A DNA stretch of 64,000 bases from Paenibacillus sp. FSL R7-0337 (GTDB lineage: Bacteria; Bacillota; Bacilli; Paenibacillales; Paenibacillaceae): assembly GCF_037969875.1 (NCBI RefSeq), contig NZ_CP150218.1, positions 3,596,001-3,660,000 on the forward strand, in the 5' to 3' direction. Position numbers and translations under genes: made by a program. The notes under the pieces are model-generated. The model ran no database searches, was not told the DNA's origin, and saw only the letters and a list, made by a program, of their open reading frames with translations. This document shows positions 32,100-41,329 of the stretch, in pieces; position 1 is the first letter of the stretch; each line of letters starts with the position of its first letter.

Positions 32100-33894
32100 A
32101 GTCTGTAGAACCCTCCTCTATCTCTTGGCTCAGAAGCTCGGGTGTGTTCAGCTGTAGCTGCTGCTCGGCGAATTCACGGTACAGCTCATGGTCCCTCAGC
32201 AGCTCCTCATGCGTACCTTTGCCGGTAATCCGGCCCTTTTCCATGAAAATAATCTGATCCGCGTTCACCACCGTAGCTAATCTGTGGGCGATTACAATCG
32301 TGGTCCGGCCCTGCATCAGATTGCCCAGCGCCTTCTGCACTACGGCCTCCGACTGACTGTCGAGGCTTGAGGTTGCCTCATCCAGCATGAGTATCTTCGG
32401 ATCGCGCAGCAGCGCTCTGGCGATGGCAATCCGCTGCCGCTGTCCGCCGGACAGCTTCACCCCACGCTCACCGACATCCGTGTTGTACCCGTCCGGCAGC
32501 TCTTCAATGAAGCCGTCAGCGTAGGCCATGGCCGCAGCCCGCTTCAGCTCCTCCTTGCTGATCTCGCGGTCCAGCCCGTATCCGAGATTCTCGGCAATGG
32601 TACCGGCCAGCAGCGGACTTTCCTGTGAGACATAACCGATTCGTTTCCGCCAGGATTTCAGGGAGAACATCGATACCGGCTTGCCGTCCAGCCGGATGAC
32701 TCCGCTCTGCGGTTCATAGAAGCGTTCCAGCAGCGAGAACAGGGTTGTTTTACCGCCGCCGCTTGGGCCGACAATGGCGGTCACCTGCCCTGGCAGCATA
32801 GTGAAGCTTACCTTGTTCAGTACCTTCTCTCCCGCCTTGTATCCGAAGCTGAGGTCTTCCACAGCAATCGGCCCCTCTGAGCCCTCAGCCTCTTCCTCGC
32901 CTTCATACACCTCTTCCTCTGCTTCAAGGGTCTCAATGATCCGCTCGGAGGCCCCTTTGGCCTTCTGGAGCTGGGTGAAGAATTGCGTCAACTGCGTCAG
33001 TGGCATAATAATCTGAATCAGATACAGAATAAAGGCGACCAATTCACCGGCCGTGAGCGCCCCTGAGGATACCAGCATCCCGCCATAGCCGATAATAACC
33101 ACCAGCAGCATCATGAAAACGAAAGAGATGAGCGGGCTGATCAGGGCGCTGATCTTGCCCTCACGAATCCCGAAGCCCAGCAGGTTCATAATCCCTTGCC
33201 GTCCGGCTTCATACTCCTTCTGCTCCGCTCCTGAGGATTTCACCAGCCGGATCTCGGACAATACGCCGCTGAGCACAGCGGTGAAGGAGGCCGTCTCGTC
33301 CTGCGTTCCCTTGGAGATCTTGTACATCTGCCGTCCCAGCGGCACCAGAATCAGCGCCGACAGCGGAAGCACCGTGAACAGCACCAGCGTCATTTTCCAG
33401 TTCAGATAGAACAGCACCAGGACAGAGCCAACAATGGAGATGAGGCCGGTGAACAGACTGGCCAGATGCTCCGAGATCAGTGTCTTGAGAATTCCTGTAT
33501 CATTAGTCATCCGGCTGACGCTCTCGCCTGTCCGGTTCTCATTGTAATAGGATACGGGCAGCACCAGGAATTTGCGCCACAGCCTGTCACGCAGCCCGGC
33601 TACCACCTTTTGCCCGACGGCATTCAAAAGGTAGATCGAGACTCCGCCGGCCACGGTCTGCGCAATGAACGCTCCGGCGATGCCGGCAATCTGCAGCTTG
33701 CTCACAGAAGCCAGCGAGAAGCCGTCCACCAGATTCTTCGTGAACATGGGGATGACCAGACCGACGAGGGTCGAAATGATGCTGAGGCCAAGGGCCAGCG
33801 CCAGCAGCAGATAAGATGGCTTGGTTTCGTGCAGCAGCTTCAGGAAGGGCTTCATGGCCGCGCCCTGCTTCTGCGGTGCTTGCTTGTTTTTCAT
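32029..33894 (-). CDS. bmrA: ABC multidrug exporter, BmrA-like
   Basis: A 621-aa half-transporter with six N-terminal transmembrane helices and a C-terminal nucleotide-binding domain: Walker A VGPSGGGKTT, signature LSGGQRQRIAIARALL, Walker B ILMLDEATSSLD, H-loop IVIAHRLAT. Blocks such as MKPFLKLLHETKPSYLLLAL, KNLVDGFS and PVSYYNENRTGESVSR are strikingly close to my memory of Bacillus subtilis BmrA, a homodimeric multidrug exporter. It is about 30 residues longer at the C-terminus, running 71 bp into the response regulator gene. GGGGAG precedes the ATG by 6 nt. First gene of a three-gene exporter-regulator-kinase operon. Confidence 0.9.
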   Translation of the reverse strand: MKNKQAPQKQGAAMKPFLKLLHETKPSYLLLALALGLSIISTLVGLVIPMFTKNLVDGFSLASVSKLQIAGIAGAFIAQTVAGGVSIYLLNAVGQKVVAGLRDRLWRKFLVLPVSYYNENRTGESVSRMTNDTGILKTLISEHLASLFTGLISIVGSVLVLFYLNWKMTLVLFTVLPLSALILVPLGRQMYKISKGTQDETASFTAVLSGVLSEIRLVKSSGAEQKEYEAGRQGIMNLLGFGIREGKISALISPLISFVFMMLLVVIIGYGGMLVSSGALTAGELVAFILYLIQIIMPLTQLTQFFTQLQKAKGASERIIETLEAEEEVYEGEEEAEGSEGPIAVEDLSFGYKAGEKVLNKVSFTMLPGQVTAIVGPSGGGKTTLFSLLERFYEPQSGVIRLDGKPVSMFSLKSWRKRIGYVSQESPLLAGTIAENLGYGLDREISKEELKRAAAMAYADGFIEELPDGYNTDVGERGVKLSGGQRQRIAIARALLRDPKILMLDEATSSLDSQSEAVVQKALGNLMQGRTTIVIAHRLATVVNADQIIFMEKGRITGKGTHEELLRDHELYREFAEQQLQLNTPELLSQEIEEGSTDYGQNTGSGRRSAYPRIGGSVPES

Positions 33895-34133
33895 AAGAAC
33901 TCCCCTTTTCCGGCAGATAGATGTATGGAGCAGTGGGGCCCCGCTTCCGCCATATAACCCAGAATAACTGGCCTATGTAAACTGAAGTTAAACAGATATT
34001 TTGCCATTGATTTGTAATTCCCCATAAAAGTTGGTTTGTATCCCTTTTCAACAAATGTTACAGTGATATCAGCGGCATCATAAGACGGCCACAGTAATAA
34101 TGCAGGCATCCTAGCGGGAAAGGAGTGCAAAGT

Positions 34134-35351
34134 TTGCGGGATCATCTCGATAAGCAGCTGTCTTTCACCTCTCTGAAATGGTTCAACTTCTTCGTGTATG
34201 GAACGGTTGTCCTCTTCACCAGCTTCTTTCCCTTATATCTACAGGATGTAGGGATGAATAAGCTGGAGATTGGGAGCCTAATGTCTGTAGGCGCACTGGT
34301 CTCCATTATTGCCAACCCCTTCTGGGGCATCTGGAGTGACCGGTATCAGAATATCCGGCGGATTGTCCTCGTCATGCTGACGGGAACGCTGGTCTTGACC
34401 CAACTTGTCTTTCAGGCCAATACATATGAAATGATCTACATATCCATTCTGTTCTTCTATTTCTTCCAGGGGCCGCTGTTCGCCCAGAGCAACACGATGA
34501 TTCTCAGCTATATTGACGGAACCAGCCGCAGCTTTGGCTCATTCCGGTTATGGGGATCGCTAGGCTGGGCTTTCACCGCCATCCTTGCCGGTCCCGTGAT
34601 TGAATGGGCCGGCATCTCTGTGCTGTCCTATCTGTTTGCGTCACTGCTCTGTGCAGCGATGATTGCACTGATCACGCTGCCGAAGCTGGACCATTCGATC
34701 GGAATCGCCCCCTTGCCCTTCAAAGGCATGAGCCAGATCTTCCATAACCCGTTCTTCCTGTGCTTCATCCTCTTCGGCATCCTGGTCTCGATTCCGAATA
34801 CGATGAATAACACCTTTGTGTCACTGTACATCACGGAGCTGGGCGGAAGCAAGACGATGATCGGTCTCGCTGTGTTCCTGTCCTCCATCCTGGAGATGGG
34901 CGTGCTGCTCCTCTGCAATTACTTTCTCCGGCGCAGAATCCCGGTCCTGCTGGCCTCGCTCACTCTGGTCAGTGCGCTGTTCTTCCTCCGCTGGTGGCTG
35001 ATGGCCGATGCAACGACACCGCTGCAGGTCGCGCTGATTCAGGTGCTGCACTCCATTACCTTCGGCGGGTTCTTCTATGTCGGAACCCAGTTGACCATGC
35101 TGCTGGTGCCGAGGCCTTACCGTTCCTCGGGACAAGCGCTCTACACGCTCACCTGGAGCGGAATGTCCGGTATTCTCGGCGGCGTCCTCGGCGGCTGGAT
35201 GTATCAGACCCTTGGCGCGCAGACGATGTATCAATCCGGTGCGCTTCTTGCCCTGTTCGGGGCAATCGGCTTCGGAATGATGTGGCTCACTGTCATTCGC
35301 GGCAGCTACCGCCCTCCTGCTGATCCCGAGGATGAGCTGGCGGAGGACTAG
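34134..35351 (+). CDS. MFS transporter
   Basis: A 405-aa major facilitator with twelve predicted helices. Motif-A-like GIWSDRYQNIRR lies between TM2 and TM3, and a later charged loop separates the halves. It resembles the MFS_1-like / phenylpropionate-type permeases; the substrate is not deducible. TTG 34134 is preferred: AAAGGAG ends 8 nt before it, while a GTG at 34125 overlaps that site. It is divergent from the BmrA operon. The 33895-34133 interval carries both ribosome sites and otherwise nothing recognisable. Confidence 0.82.
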   Translation: MRDHLDKQLSFTSLKWFNFFVYGTVVLFTSFFPLYLQDVGMNKLEIGSLMSVGALVSIIANPFWGIWSDRYQNIRRIVLVMLTGTLVLTQLVFQANTYEMIYISILFFYFFQGPLFAQSNTMILSYIDGTSRSFGSFRLWGSLGWAFTAILAGPVIEWAGISVLSYLFASLLCAAMIALITLPKLDHSIGIAPLPFKGMSQIFHNPFFLCFILFGILVSIPNTMNNTFVSLYITELGGSKTMIGLAVFLSSILEMGVLLLCNYFLRRRIPVLLASLTLVSALFFLRWWLMADATTPLQVALIQVLHSITFGGFFYVGTQLTMLLVPRPYRSSGQALYTLTWSGMSGILGGVLGGWMYQTLGAQTMYQSGALLALFGAIGFGMMWLTVIRGSYRPPADPEDELAED

Positions 35352-35366
35352 CAGTGCGCAGGATAT

Positions 35367-35411
35367 AGCAAACAGGCTTGGCCTCCCGGCGGGAGACCAA
35401 GCCTGTTTGCT
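35367..35411. terminator. Bidirectional terminator
   Basis: AGCAAACAGGCTTGG and CCAAGCCTGTTTGCT form a perfect 15-bp stem with an inner CTCC/GGGAG extension, between the MFS gene (+) and glnS (-). Confidence 0.9.
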
Positions 35412-35425
35412 TATATGCAGCTCAT

Positions 35426-37129
35426 CTAGCCTTTTTTGGGCTGGAAGGAGCTTTTGAGGGATACAATCAGATTGAACACCAGATGCTCCGGCGACGAATA
35501 CTTGCTGTCTACGTTGAAGTACCCGTGACGGAAGAACTGGAACTTGTCCTGTGCCACGCTGTCCTTCAGCCCTGGCTCCACGAAGCCCTGCAGGATCTCG
35601 ATGGACTTCGGATTCAGCTGATCCAGGAAGGTTGGCTCCGGCTTATCAGCGGAAGCTTCCAGACCTTCTACTTCGGCATCCGTCTCTGCCTCTTCAGCAG
35701 AGATCAGCGGCTCATAGAGGCGGAATTCCGCCGGTACAGCCTGTCCGGCATCTACCCAGTGCAGCGTTCCCTTAACCTTGCGGCCGGTGAACCCGCTGCC
35801 GCTCTTCGTCTCAGGATCATAGGTACAATGCAGCTCCACCACTTCGCCGTTCTCATCCTTGATGAAGTCGTTGCACTTGATGAAATAAGCATTCTTAAGG
35901 CGCACTTCATTGCCGGGGAACAAGCGGAAATACTTATTCGGCGGAATCTCCATGAAGTCATCGCGTTCAATATAGATCTCACGGGAGAATGGAATCTGAC
36001 GGTTGCCCATCTCCGGGTTCTCCACATTGTTCTCAATTTCGAAGTATTCGGTCTCGCCTTCGGGGTAATTCGTAATAACCACCTTCAGCGGCCGCAGCAC
36101 AGACATCGTCCGGGGAACCGTCAGCTTGAGATCTTCACGGATGAAGTGCTCCAGCATCTGCAGGTCCACCAGTCCCTGGCTCTTCGAGATACCGGTCTCA
36201 TGCACGAAGCTGCGGATGGCCTCCGGCGTATAGCCGCGGCGGCGCAGCCCGGAGATCGTAGGCATGCGGGGATCATCCCAGCCGTCCACATGGCCTTCAT
36301 CCACCAGCAGCTTCAGCTTGCGCTTGCTCGTAACCGTCTGGGCCAGATTAAGGCGTCCGAACTCATACTGATGTGGCGCAGCCTCCATCTCACATTCCGC
36401 TACAACCCAGTCATAGAACGGGCGCTGATCCTCAAACTCCAGGGAGCAGAGAGAATGGGTGACATGCTCAATGGCATCCTCCAGCGGATGTGCGAAGGTA
36501 TACATCGGATAAATGCACCATGCGTCGCCCGTATTGTGGTGATGGGAGTGGGAGATCCGGTAGATGACCGGGTCACGCAGATTGATGTTAGGAGAGGACA
36601 TATCAATTTTGGCGCGCAGTACCTTCTCGCCGTCCTTGAATTCTCCCGCCTTCATGCGGTGGAACAGATCAAGGTTCTCTTCTGCTCCGCGTTCGCGGTA
36701 AGGGCTGTTCTTCCCCGGCTCCGTTAGGGTTCCCCGGAATTCACGGATCTGCTCGGCGCTGAGATCATCAACATAGGCCTTGCCCTTCTTGATCAGCAGC
36801 TCGGCCCGCGCATACATCTCCCCGAAATAATCGGAGGCGAACCGCAGCTCCTCCCATTCATACCCGAGCCATTTCACATCCTCCTGGATGGAGTTGACAT
36901 ATTCGGTATCTTCCTTGAGCGGATTCGTGTCATCGAATCTCAGATGGGTCTTGCCGCCGAACTCATCCGCCAGCGTGAAGTTAATCCAGATCGCCTTGGC
37001 ATGTCCGATATGTAAATAACCGTTCGGCTCCGGTGGAAAGCGGGTGACGACTTCCTTAACCTTACCCGAGCGGAGATCTTCGGTAATGACGTTCTTAATG
37101 AAATTGGAGGGTGTACCCTGGTTCTCCAC
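35426..37129 (-). CDS. glnS: Glutaminyl-tRNA synthetase
   Basis: A 567-aa class-I aminoacyl-tRNA synthetase. The catalytic core has [15 protein letters not shown] (HIGH motif) and LRFDDTNP; the KMSKS-equivalent lies in [11 protein letters not shown]. The C-terminal anticodon-binding beta-barrels follow. It charges tRNA-Gln directly. Most Bacillales rely on GluRS plus GatCAB, so glnS is a useful lineage marker. GTG 37129 is preferred because AAAGG lies 9-10 nt upstream; an in-frame TTG at 37138 abuts that site. Confidence 0.93.
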   Translation of the reverse strand: MENQGTPSNFIKNVITEDLRSGKVKEVVTRFPPEPNGYLHIGHAKAIWINFTLADEFGGKTHLRFDDTNPLKEDTEYVNSIQEDVKWLGYEWEELRFASDYFGEMYARAELLIKKGKAYVDDLSAEQIREFRGTLTEPGKNSPYRERGAEENLDLFHRMKAGEFKDGEKVLRAKIDMSSPNINLRDPVIYRISHSHHHNTGDAWCIYPMYTFAHPLEDAIEHVTHSLCSLEFEDQRPFYDWVVAECEMEAAPHQYEFGRLNLAQTVTSKRKLKLLVDEGHVDGWDDPRMPTISGLRRRGYTPEAIRSFVHETGISKSQGLVDLQMLEHFIREDLKLTVPRTMSVLRPLKVVITNYPEGETEYFEIENNVENPEMGNRQIPFSREIYIERDDFMEIPPNKYFRLFPGNEVRLKNAYFIKCNDFIKDENGEVVELHCTYDPETKSGSGFTGRKVKGTLHWVDAGQAVPAEFRLYEPLISAEEAETDAEVEGLEASADKPEPTFLDQLNPKSIEILQGFVEPGLKDSVAQDKFQFFRHGYFNVDSKYSSPEHLVFNLIVSLKSSFQPKKG

Positions 37130-37310
37130 ATTGATCAACCTTTCATTCTGTAATATAACTACTTCCTTGTATGAACATGTTTCCTACTAATATACCCGTT
37201 AAGCAGGGAATGTTCAATAAAAGTTAAGCAGCGCCCGCATCCTTTGACTTCTCTCCCGGCGATGGAGTAGCATGATAAATATAGGAATATTACGCTAAAG
37301 GGGGATGCTT

Positions 37311-37556
37311 ATGCAACCGGTAAAACTGCCTAAAGAGCAGCGGGAGATGATTACGGAGAATATCCGTGCCTACTTCGAAGCTGAGCGCGGGGAAACGATA
37401 GGCCACCTGGCCGCAGACAATCTGTTGGAGTTCTTCCTGAAGGAGCTGGGACCGGCAATCTATAACGGGGCGCTCAGCGACTGCCGCACGCTTGCCCTCC
37501 AGCGTATGCAAGCCCTGGAGGAAGACATCTACGCCTTGGAGTGGCAGAAGCGTTAG
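37311..37556 (+). CDS. DUF2164 family protein
   Basis: An 81-aa acidic helical protein matching the DUF2164 pattern: MITENIRAYFEAERGETIGH, then LLEFFLKELGPAIYNGALSD and LEEDIYALEW. Function unknown. ATG 37311 follows AGGGGG by 6 nt; an ATG at 37305 is too close to the site. It lies 43 bp upstream of an acetyltransferase gene on the same strand and is divergent from glnS. Confidence 0.75.
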   Translation: MQPVKLPKEQREMITENIRAYFEAERGETIGHLAADNLLEFFLKELGPAIYNGALSDCRTLALQRMQALEEDIYALEWQKR

Positions 37557-37599
37557 TTCAGCGAGGCTTATAACTCACAACGCATAGGGGGGCAGCCGC

Positions 37600-38148
37600 A
37601 TGTTTAATTATGTCATAGATGAAGAGCTGAAGCTGAAGCTGCTCATGCCGGAGCATGCCCGTCAGATGTTCGCCCTGGTGGAACGCTCCCGCCACCGGCT
37701 CAGACAGTGGCTGCCTTGGGTGGATGGCGTATCCGAACAGGCTCATCTTACCACGTTCATCAAGAACTCCGTGAAGCAGGGCATTGATAACGGGGGCTTC
37801 ACTGCCGGACTGTGGGTCCGGGAGGAATTGGCCGGAATTATCGGCTATCACGAGATTGACTGGCATAACCGCTCAGTCGGCATCGGCTACTGGCTGGGCG
37901 AGGGTTATGAGGGACAAGGCTATATGACCAGTGCCTGCCGGGTCTTTGTCGATTACGCCCTGCTGGAGCTGGACCTGAACCGCATCGAGATCCGCTGCGC
38001 TACAGGCAACCTGGCCAGCAGAGCGATCCCCGAACGGCTGGGATTCATCTTCGAAGGGGTCATCCGCCAGGCCGAGAAGCTGCCTGCCGGTTATGTGAAC
38101 CACGCAGTGTACGGCCTGCTGCGCAGCGAATGGAAGCTGCTGGGCTGA
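37600..38148 (+). CDS. GNAT acetyltransferase, RimJ/RimL-like
   Basis: A 182-aa acetyl-CoA-dependent N-acetyltransferase. Family features: RLRQWLPWVDGVSEQAHLTT near the N-terminus, the acetyl-CoA loop region YWLGEGYEGQGYMTSACR, and the C-terminal NRIEIRCATGNLASRAIPER followed by LGFIFEGVIRQAEKL. This arrangement is that of ribosomal-protein serine acetyltransferases and their YdaF-type relatives. AGGGGGG precedes the ATG. The actual substrate is unknown. Confidence 0.85.
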   Translation: MFNYVIDEELKLKLLMPEHARQMFALVERSRHRLRQWLPWVDGVSEQAHLTTFIKNSVKQGIDNGGFTAGLWVREELAGIIGYHEIDWHNRSVGIGYWLGEGYEGQGYMTSACRVFVDYALLELDLNRIEIRCATGNLASRAIPERLGFIFEGVIRQAEKLPAGYVNHAVYGLLRSEWKLLG

Positions 38149-38174
38149 AACTAACTATTTCAATTGCTCTTTTT

Positions 38175-38232
38175 CCACTTGTTTTCGGTTATTTGCCAGA
38201 TGTAGGCGAGATAAGATACGTTTTTCCACATG
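38175..38232. repeat. Paired CCACTTG/CCACATG intergenic motifs, 51 bp apart
   Basis: On the minus strand CAAGTGGAAAAAGAGC and CATGTGGAAAAACGTATCTT begin exactly 51 bp apart. The same motif pair with the same 51-bp spacing recurs at 49307-49381. It is located between convergent genes. Function unknown. Confidence 0.5.
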
Positions 38233-38305
38233 TTTACTTGAAGGGCGGGTTGAAAGTGGCCGAGCGACAGAGTGGCATGTGCAGGTGTGGAGAGAGACGA
38301 GTATC

Positions 38306-38968
38306 TTAACTCTCCGCCGCATCCAGCCAGCCCCGGAACCGCTCCCGGAGGCCAGCCGCAAGGCTCTCCAGTCCGGCCAGCTCGGCGAGTCCGGTGTGAT
38401 CCTTGCGCCCGTGCTCCATCGAGTACAGGACCTGTCTCACCGGGATATTGCCTGCTCCGCTCGCAAGCTTCACGATCCGGTCACCGGCTGCAAGGCGGCC
38501 TTCACGCAGCACGCGGAGGTAGAAGCCGCTGTAGCCGGTGGACAACACCTGGGCCGGCATATCTGCCGGTCCATGCTTTTGCGTAAGCTTGAAGCACGGG
38601 AAGCGCGGCTGGCTCACCTCCAGTAGTGCTGTACCGATCTCGAAGATATCCCCGATACACACCTCGGTCTCCAGCAATCCGCACGCCGTAATATTCTCCC
38701 CAAAGGCGGAAGACTCCAGCTTCCGGCCAAGCCGCTCCTCCCAATAGGCATAATGCTCCACCGGATAGACGCAGACTGCCTTGTCAGGGCCTCCGTGGTT
38801 GACCAGATCCGCTTGTCCGTCCCCGGTGAACCCTCCGGCTCGAAGTGCAAGCGAACCGGCAACCGGCAGCTTGTAAATTCCGGTGTCCAGCGGCTTGCCG
38901 CGGTATTCCACCGTCTTCGGCTTGCCTACATTCAGCGAGACGACTTGCATCTTCACTTCAGTCTCCAT
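38306..38968 (-). CDS. MOSC domain protein (YiiM-like)
   Basis: A 220-aa protein with the MOSC fold. LRAGGFTGDGQADLVNHGGPDKAV is the conserved nucleus, followed by YAYWEERLG, FGENITACGLLE, CIGDIFEIG and LEVSQPRFPCFKL, whose cysteine (in PRFPCFKL) is the family's presumed metal-sulfur ligand. MOSC proteins bind the molybdenum cofactor; YiiM-like members reduce N-hydroxylated bases. The C-terminal 3-alpha region (about 160-218) is present. It overlaps the upstream acetyltransferase gene by 11 bp. Confidence 0.85.
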   Translation of the reverse strand: METEVKMQVVSLNVGKPKTVEYRGKPLDTGIYKLPVAGSLALRAGGFTGDGQADLVNHGGPDKAVCVYPVEHYAYWEERLGRKLESSAFGENITACGLLETEVCIGDIFEIGTALLEVSQPRFPCFKLTQKHGPADMPAQVLSTGYSGFYLRVLREGRLAAGDRIVKLASGAGNIPVRQVLYSMEHGRKDHTGLAELAGLESLAAGLRERFRGWLDAAES

Positions 38969-39485
38969 CCCCTTCTCCTCCCGTCAGCCAGCAGCTCATG
39001 AATACTTCATCCACATAACGTCCGCTTAAGTAGAACTCCTCCCGCAGGCGTCCCTCTTCCTCGAACCCGCATTTGCGGTAGAACTGAAGCGCCGGTGTAT
39101 TGCAGGAGAGCACGCGCAGCCGCAGCTTGCGGATGCCATGCCTCACGGCATGGCGCTTGATCTCCGCGATCAACCGGCTGCCTACACCCAGCCGCTGAAA
39201 GCGCGGATGCACAGCGATATTCACCTCGCATACATGGCGGTTGCTCTCCATCCCGCTGGGACAGCCGAAGCCGACATAACCGCATAACTCCCCTTCCTGC
39301 AAGGCCACGAGCTGGGAGCCGGGCGGCGCATGCAGCAAATAGTCCTCCCGCGAGCGCCACATCAGCGGACCCGGGGTTGTATTCTCCGTCCAGATCATAT
39401 TATCCAGCACGATCAGCTCACGGGCATCCCTGATTTCGGAGGGCCGGATAAGCAGCGCAGCATCTCTGTTGATTGGTTGCATCAT
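38958..39485 (-). CDS. GNAT N-acetyltransferase
   Basis: A 175-aa protein with the GNAT core: VNIAVHPRFQRLGVGSRLIAEI contains the R/Q-x-x-G-x-G/A acetyl-CoA loop, and KLRLRVLSCNTPALQFYRKC followed by GFEEEG forms the C-terminal beta-bulge. Length is normal. AAGGGG precedes the paired ATGs. It is co-transcribed with the MOSC gene (11-bp overlap). Substrate unknown. Confidence 0.85.
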   Translation of the reverse strand: MMQPINRDAALLIRPSEIRDARELIVLDNMIWTENTTPGPLMWRSREDYLLHAPPGSQLVALQEGELCGYVGFGCPSGMESNRHVCEVNIAVHPRFQRLGVGSRLIAEIKRHAVRHGIRKLRLRVLSCNTPALQFYRKCGFEEEGRLREEFYLSGRYVDEVFMSCWLTGGEGDGD

Positions 39486-39549
39486 TATACACCCCTTGCC
39501 TTACTAATTACTAAGCAGATCGTAAAAGGTTTAGTTACAGCCTGAACGA

Positions 39550-40761
39550 TTATGCTGTCCTGCGCTCAGGCTGTACGGCCGAACGATTCACGTAGGCGTG
39601 GACCGCGAAGAATCCTACAGACAGCACAGCCATGCCGCAAGCGAGCCAGCCGGTAGGCGCAAGACCGCCCCTGTCGAACTGAACGCCCATCAGATATGGC
39701 CCGATGACACGTCCGATTGCGCCGATCCCGCCGCTGAGCCCGAGATAGAACGGCGCGCTGCGCTGGGCATGCTCCGAGATGAAGGAAGGCATCGCCGGAG
39801 AGATCAGCATCTCCCCAAGGGTAGCCAGCACCATGCCCAGCAGCATCCCCGGATAGCTTGGCACCATCAGAATTACAGCATACCCGGCCAGGTAAAAGAC
39901 GGCGCTTGCCGTCATCTGCGCGGTTGACGTCTGCGCGAATCCGCGCTTGATCAGGCTGACCAGCGGCTGCGCCGCGAAGATCAGCACACCGTTCAGCGTC
40001 CAGAGGAAGCCGTATAGCTGCTTCGACCAGCCCTCCGAGATAATGAACGGCGAGACTCCGCTGTTCCAGATCGAATTGCCGATCAGCAGGAACATCGAAC
40101 CCAGCGCCATGAACAGATAGATCCGTATATGGCCGAGAAGTCTCCAGCCCGATACTTCATTCTGCGGATGCTTCTTAGCGGCTTGGCCCTGAGCCGGTGC
40201 CGCCCCTACCCTGCGCAGATAGATGAAGAAGAATCCGGCAAATACAGCCGAGGTGACTCCGTTGAGCACAAAGCTCAGCATATAATTGCCCAGGAAGCCA
40301 CTCAGCGCGGTTCCCAGAGCTACCCCTATATTATTAGCAACATAGATGATATTGAACAGCTCGGCGCGCTGCTCCGCGAACCGGAAGCCGATAAACGCCT
40401 GAATCGCCGGGAGGGAGAGGGAGTTGAACAATCCCATCAGCCCCATCACGATAATGAATACGCTCCAGCTTCCGCTCGCCCACGGGAGGGCAAACAGCGT
40501 CAGGGCATTCATGGCCAGAGCGCCGACAATCAGGCGGTTGACCCCTACCTTATGGTACAACGAGCCGCCCAGCAGCTGACCGGCAATCCCCCCAAGGGAC
40601 TGCACCAGCAGAACAATTCCCGCGTCCTTCATACTACGTCCCAGTTCATCGAATACATACATGGTAACCAGCGGCCACATCAGCGCACTGCCGGTAGCAT
40701 TAATAAGACTGGCAATCAAGAATACTTTTATTTCCTTCGGATAGGCCTGCATGAATCTCAT
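39550..40761 (-). CDS. MFS transporter
   Basis: A 403-aa transporter with twelve hydrophobic helices. TM1 is in FLIASLINATGSALMWPLVT and the cytoplasmic motif-A-like segment is GGSLYHKVGVNRLI. It resembles the multidrug MFS group (YttB/MdtH-like), but the substrate cannot be read from sequence. I take ATG 40761 as the start; the frame is open 25 codons further upstream without hydrophobic or conserved content. A weak GGGG lies upstream. It is separate from the GNAT-MOSC pair. Confidence 0.8.
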   Translation of the reverse strand: MRFMQAYPKEIKVFLIASLINATGSALMWPLVTMYVFDELGRSMKDAGIVLLVQSLGGIAGQLLGGSLYHKVGVNRLIVGALAMNALTLFALPWASGSWSVFIIVMGLMGLFNSLSLPAIQAFIGFRFAEQRAELFNIIYVANNIGVALGTALSGFLGNYMLSFVLNGVTSAVFAGFFFIYLRRVGAAPAQGQAAKKHPQNEVSGWRLLGHIRIYLFMALGSMFLLIGNSIWNSGVSPFIISEGWSKQLYGFLWTLNGVLIFAAQPLVSLIKRGFAQTSTAQMTASAVFYLAGYAVILMVPSYPGMLLGMVLATLGEMLISPAMPSFISEHAQRSAPFYLGLSGGIGAIGRVIGPYLMGVQFDRGGLAPTGWLACGMAVLSVGFFAVHAYVNRSAVQPERRTA

Positions 40762-41028
40762 ATCTTGTCTGTCATCCCCTGTAACATAGCTGTCATTAAT
40801 CCATCCAGTATCATCCCAACACAGGGGGCAGGGCAAGCATGCGCGTTAATGCTGTATCGCGGGAAACCAGAGAATTATCCTATTGAAAATCAATCCCTTC
40901 TTCACCGCCGCCAGCGATATTAATATTCTATAACCCGCTCTTTCACACGTAAACAAAAATACCTTGCCGGCACTGATTCGTTCCCCGGAACCCGGGGTAA
41001 TGATCCATATGAAACACTCCCTATTTTA

Positions 41029-41077
41029 TTCACCGTGAGATCCGATTTCGTTCCCCCGAATCGGATTGCACGGTGAA
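41029..41077. terminator. Long hairpin, probable terminator
   Basis: TTCACCGTG and CACGGTGAA flank a second stem CCGATTTCG/CGAATCGG. TTTTG follows on the plus strand and ATAAAATAG on the minus. It is plausibly the end of the nitrite-channel transcript. Confidence 0.6.
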
Positions 41078-41118
41078 TTTTGTTTAAATATAAGTATTTA
41101 TAAGTTTTACTCTATAAA

Positions 41119-41186
41119 TTATCCTTCTATTTCTCGCTGAAACGGTACCGTCCTTATAAAGGACGGCAAAGCCGTTTCCACTTGTG
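41119..41186. repeat. 68-bp palindromic repeat, copy 1 (inverted relative to copy 2)
   Basis: Begins TTATCCTTCTATTTCTCGC, contains two nested hairpins (CCGTCC/GGACGG and AAACGG/CCGTTT) and ends CCACTTGTG. It is the reverse complement of 42848-42915 with 3 mismatches in 68 bp by eye. The two copies flank the nitrite channel and NTF2-like genes. Confidence 0.8.
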
Positions 41187-41329
41187 TCCGGAGAAAGATC
41201 CTGCTGTACCCGACATAAAAACACTCCCTGTCTCTACGAATCCCTTGAAGCAGGATGCCGAGAAGCAGGAAGTGCTTAGGCCAAGCTATGGTACAGTCCG
41301 GCGATTCACCGGGTCAGGTCCGATATTGA

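Larger units (their letters stand above)
40762..41329. other. Gene-free interval with hairpins and a 68-bp repeat
   Basis: No gene is supported. It contains a CCCCGG-aac-CCGGGG mini-hairpin near 40984, the long stem at 41029-41077, and one copy of the 68-bp repeat at 41119-41186. Confidence 0.6.

Noticed and set aside
33891..34145. An 84-codon minus-strand frame upstream of the BmrA-like gene
   Set aside because: Overlaps the exporter start and the divergent promoter region, has no ribosome site, and does not resemble a known leader peptide.
35378..36727. A 449-codon plus-strand frame
   Set aside because: Antisense to glnS, which carries all synthetase motifs; no ribosome site.
41029..41077. 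tRNA or riboswitch
   Set aside because: The fold is a plain double stem with a T-rich end and lacks any conserved tRNA or aptamer features.
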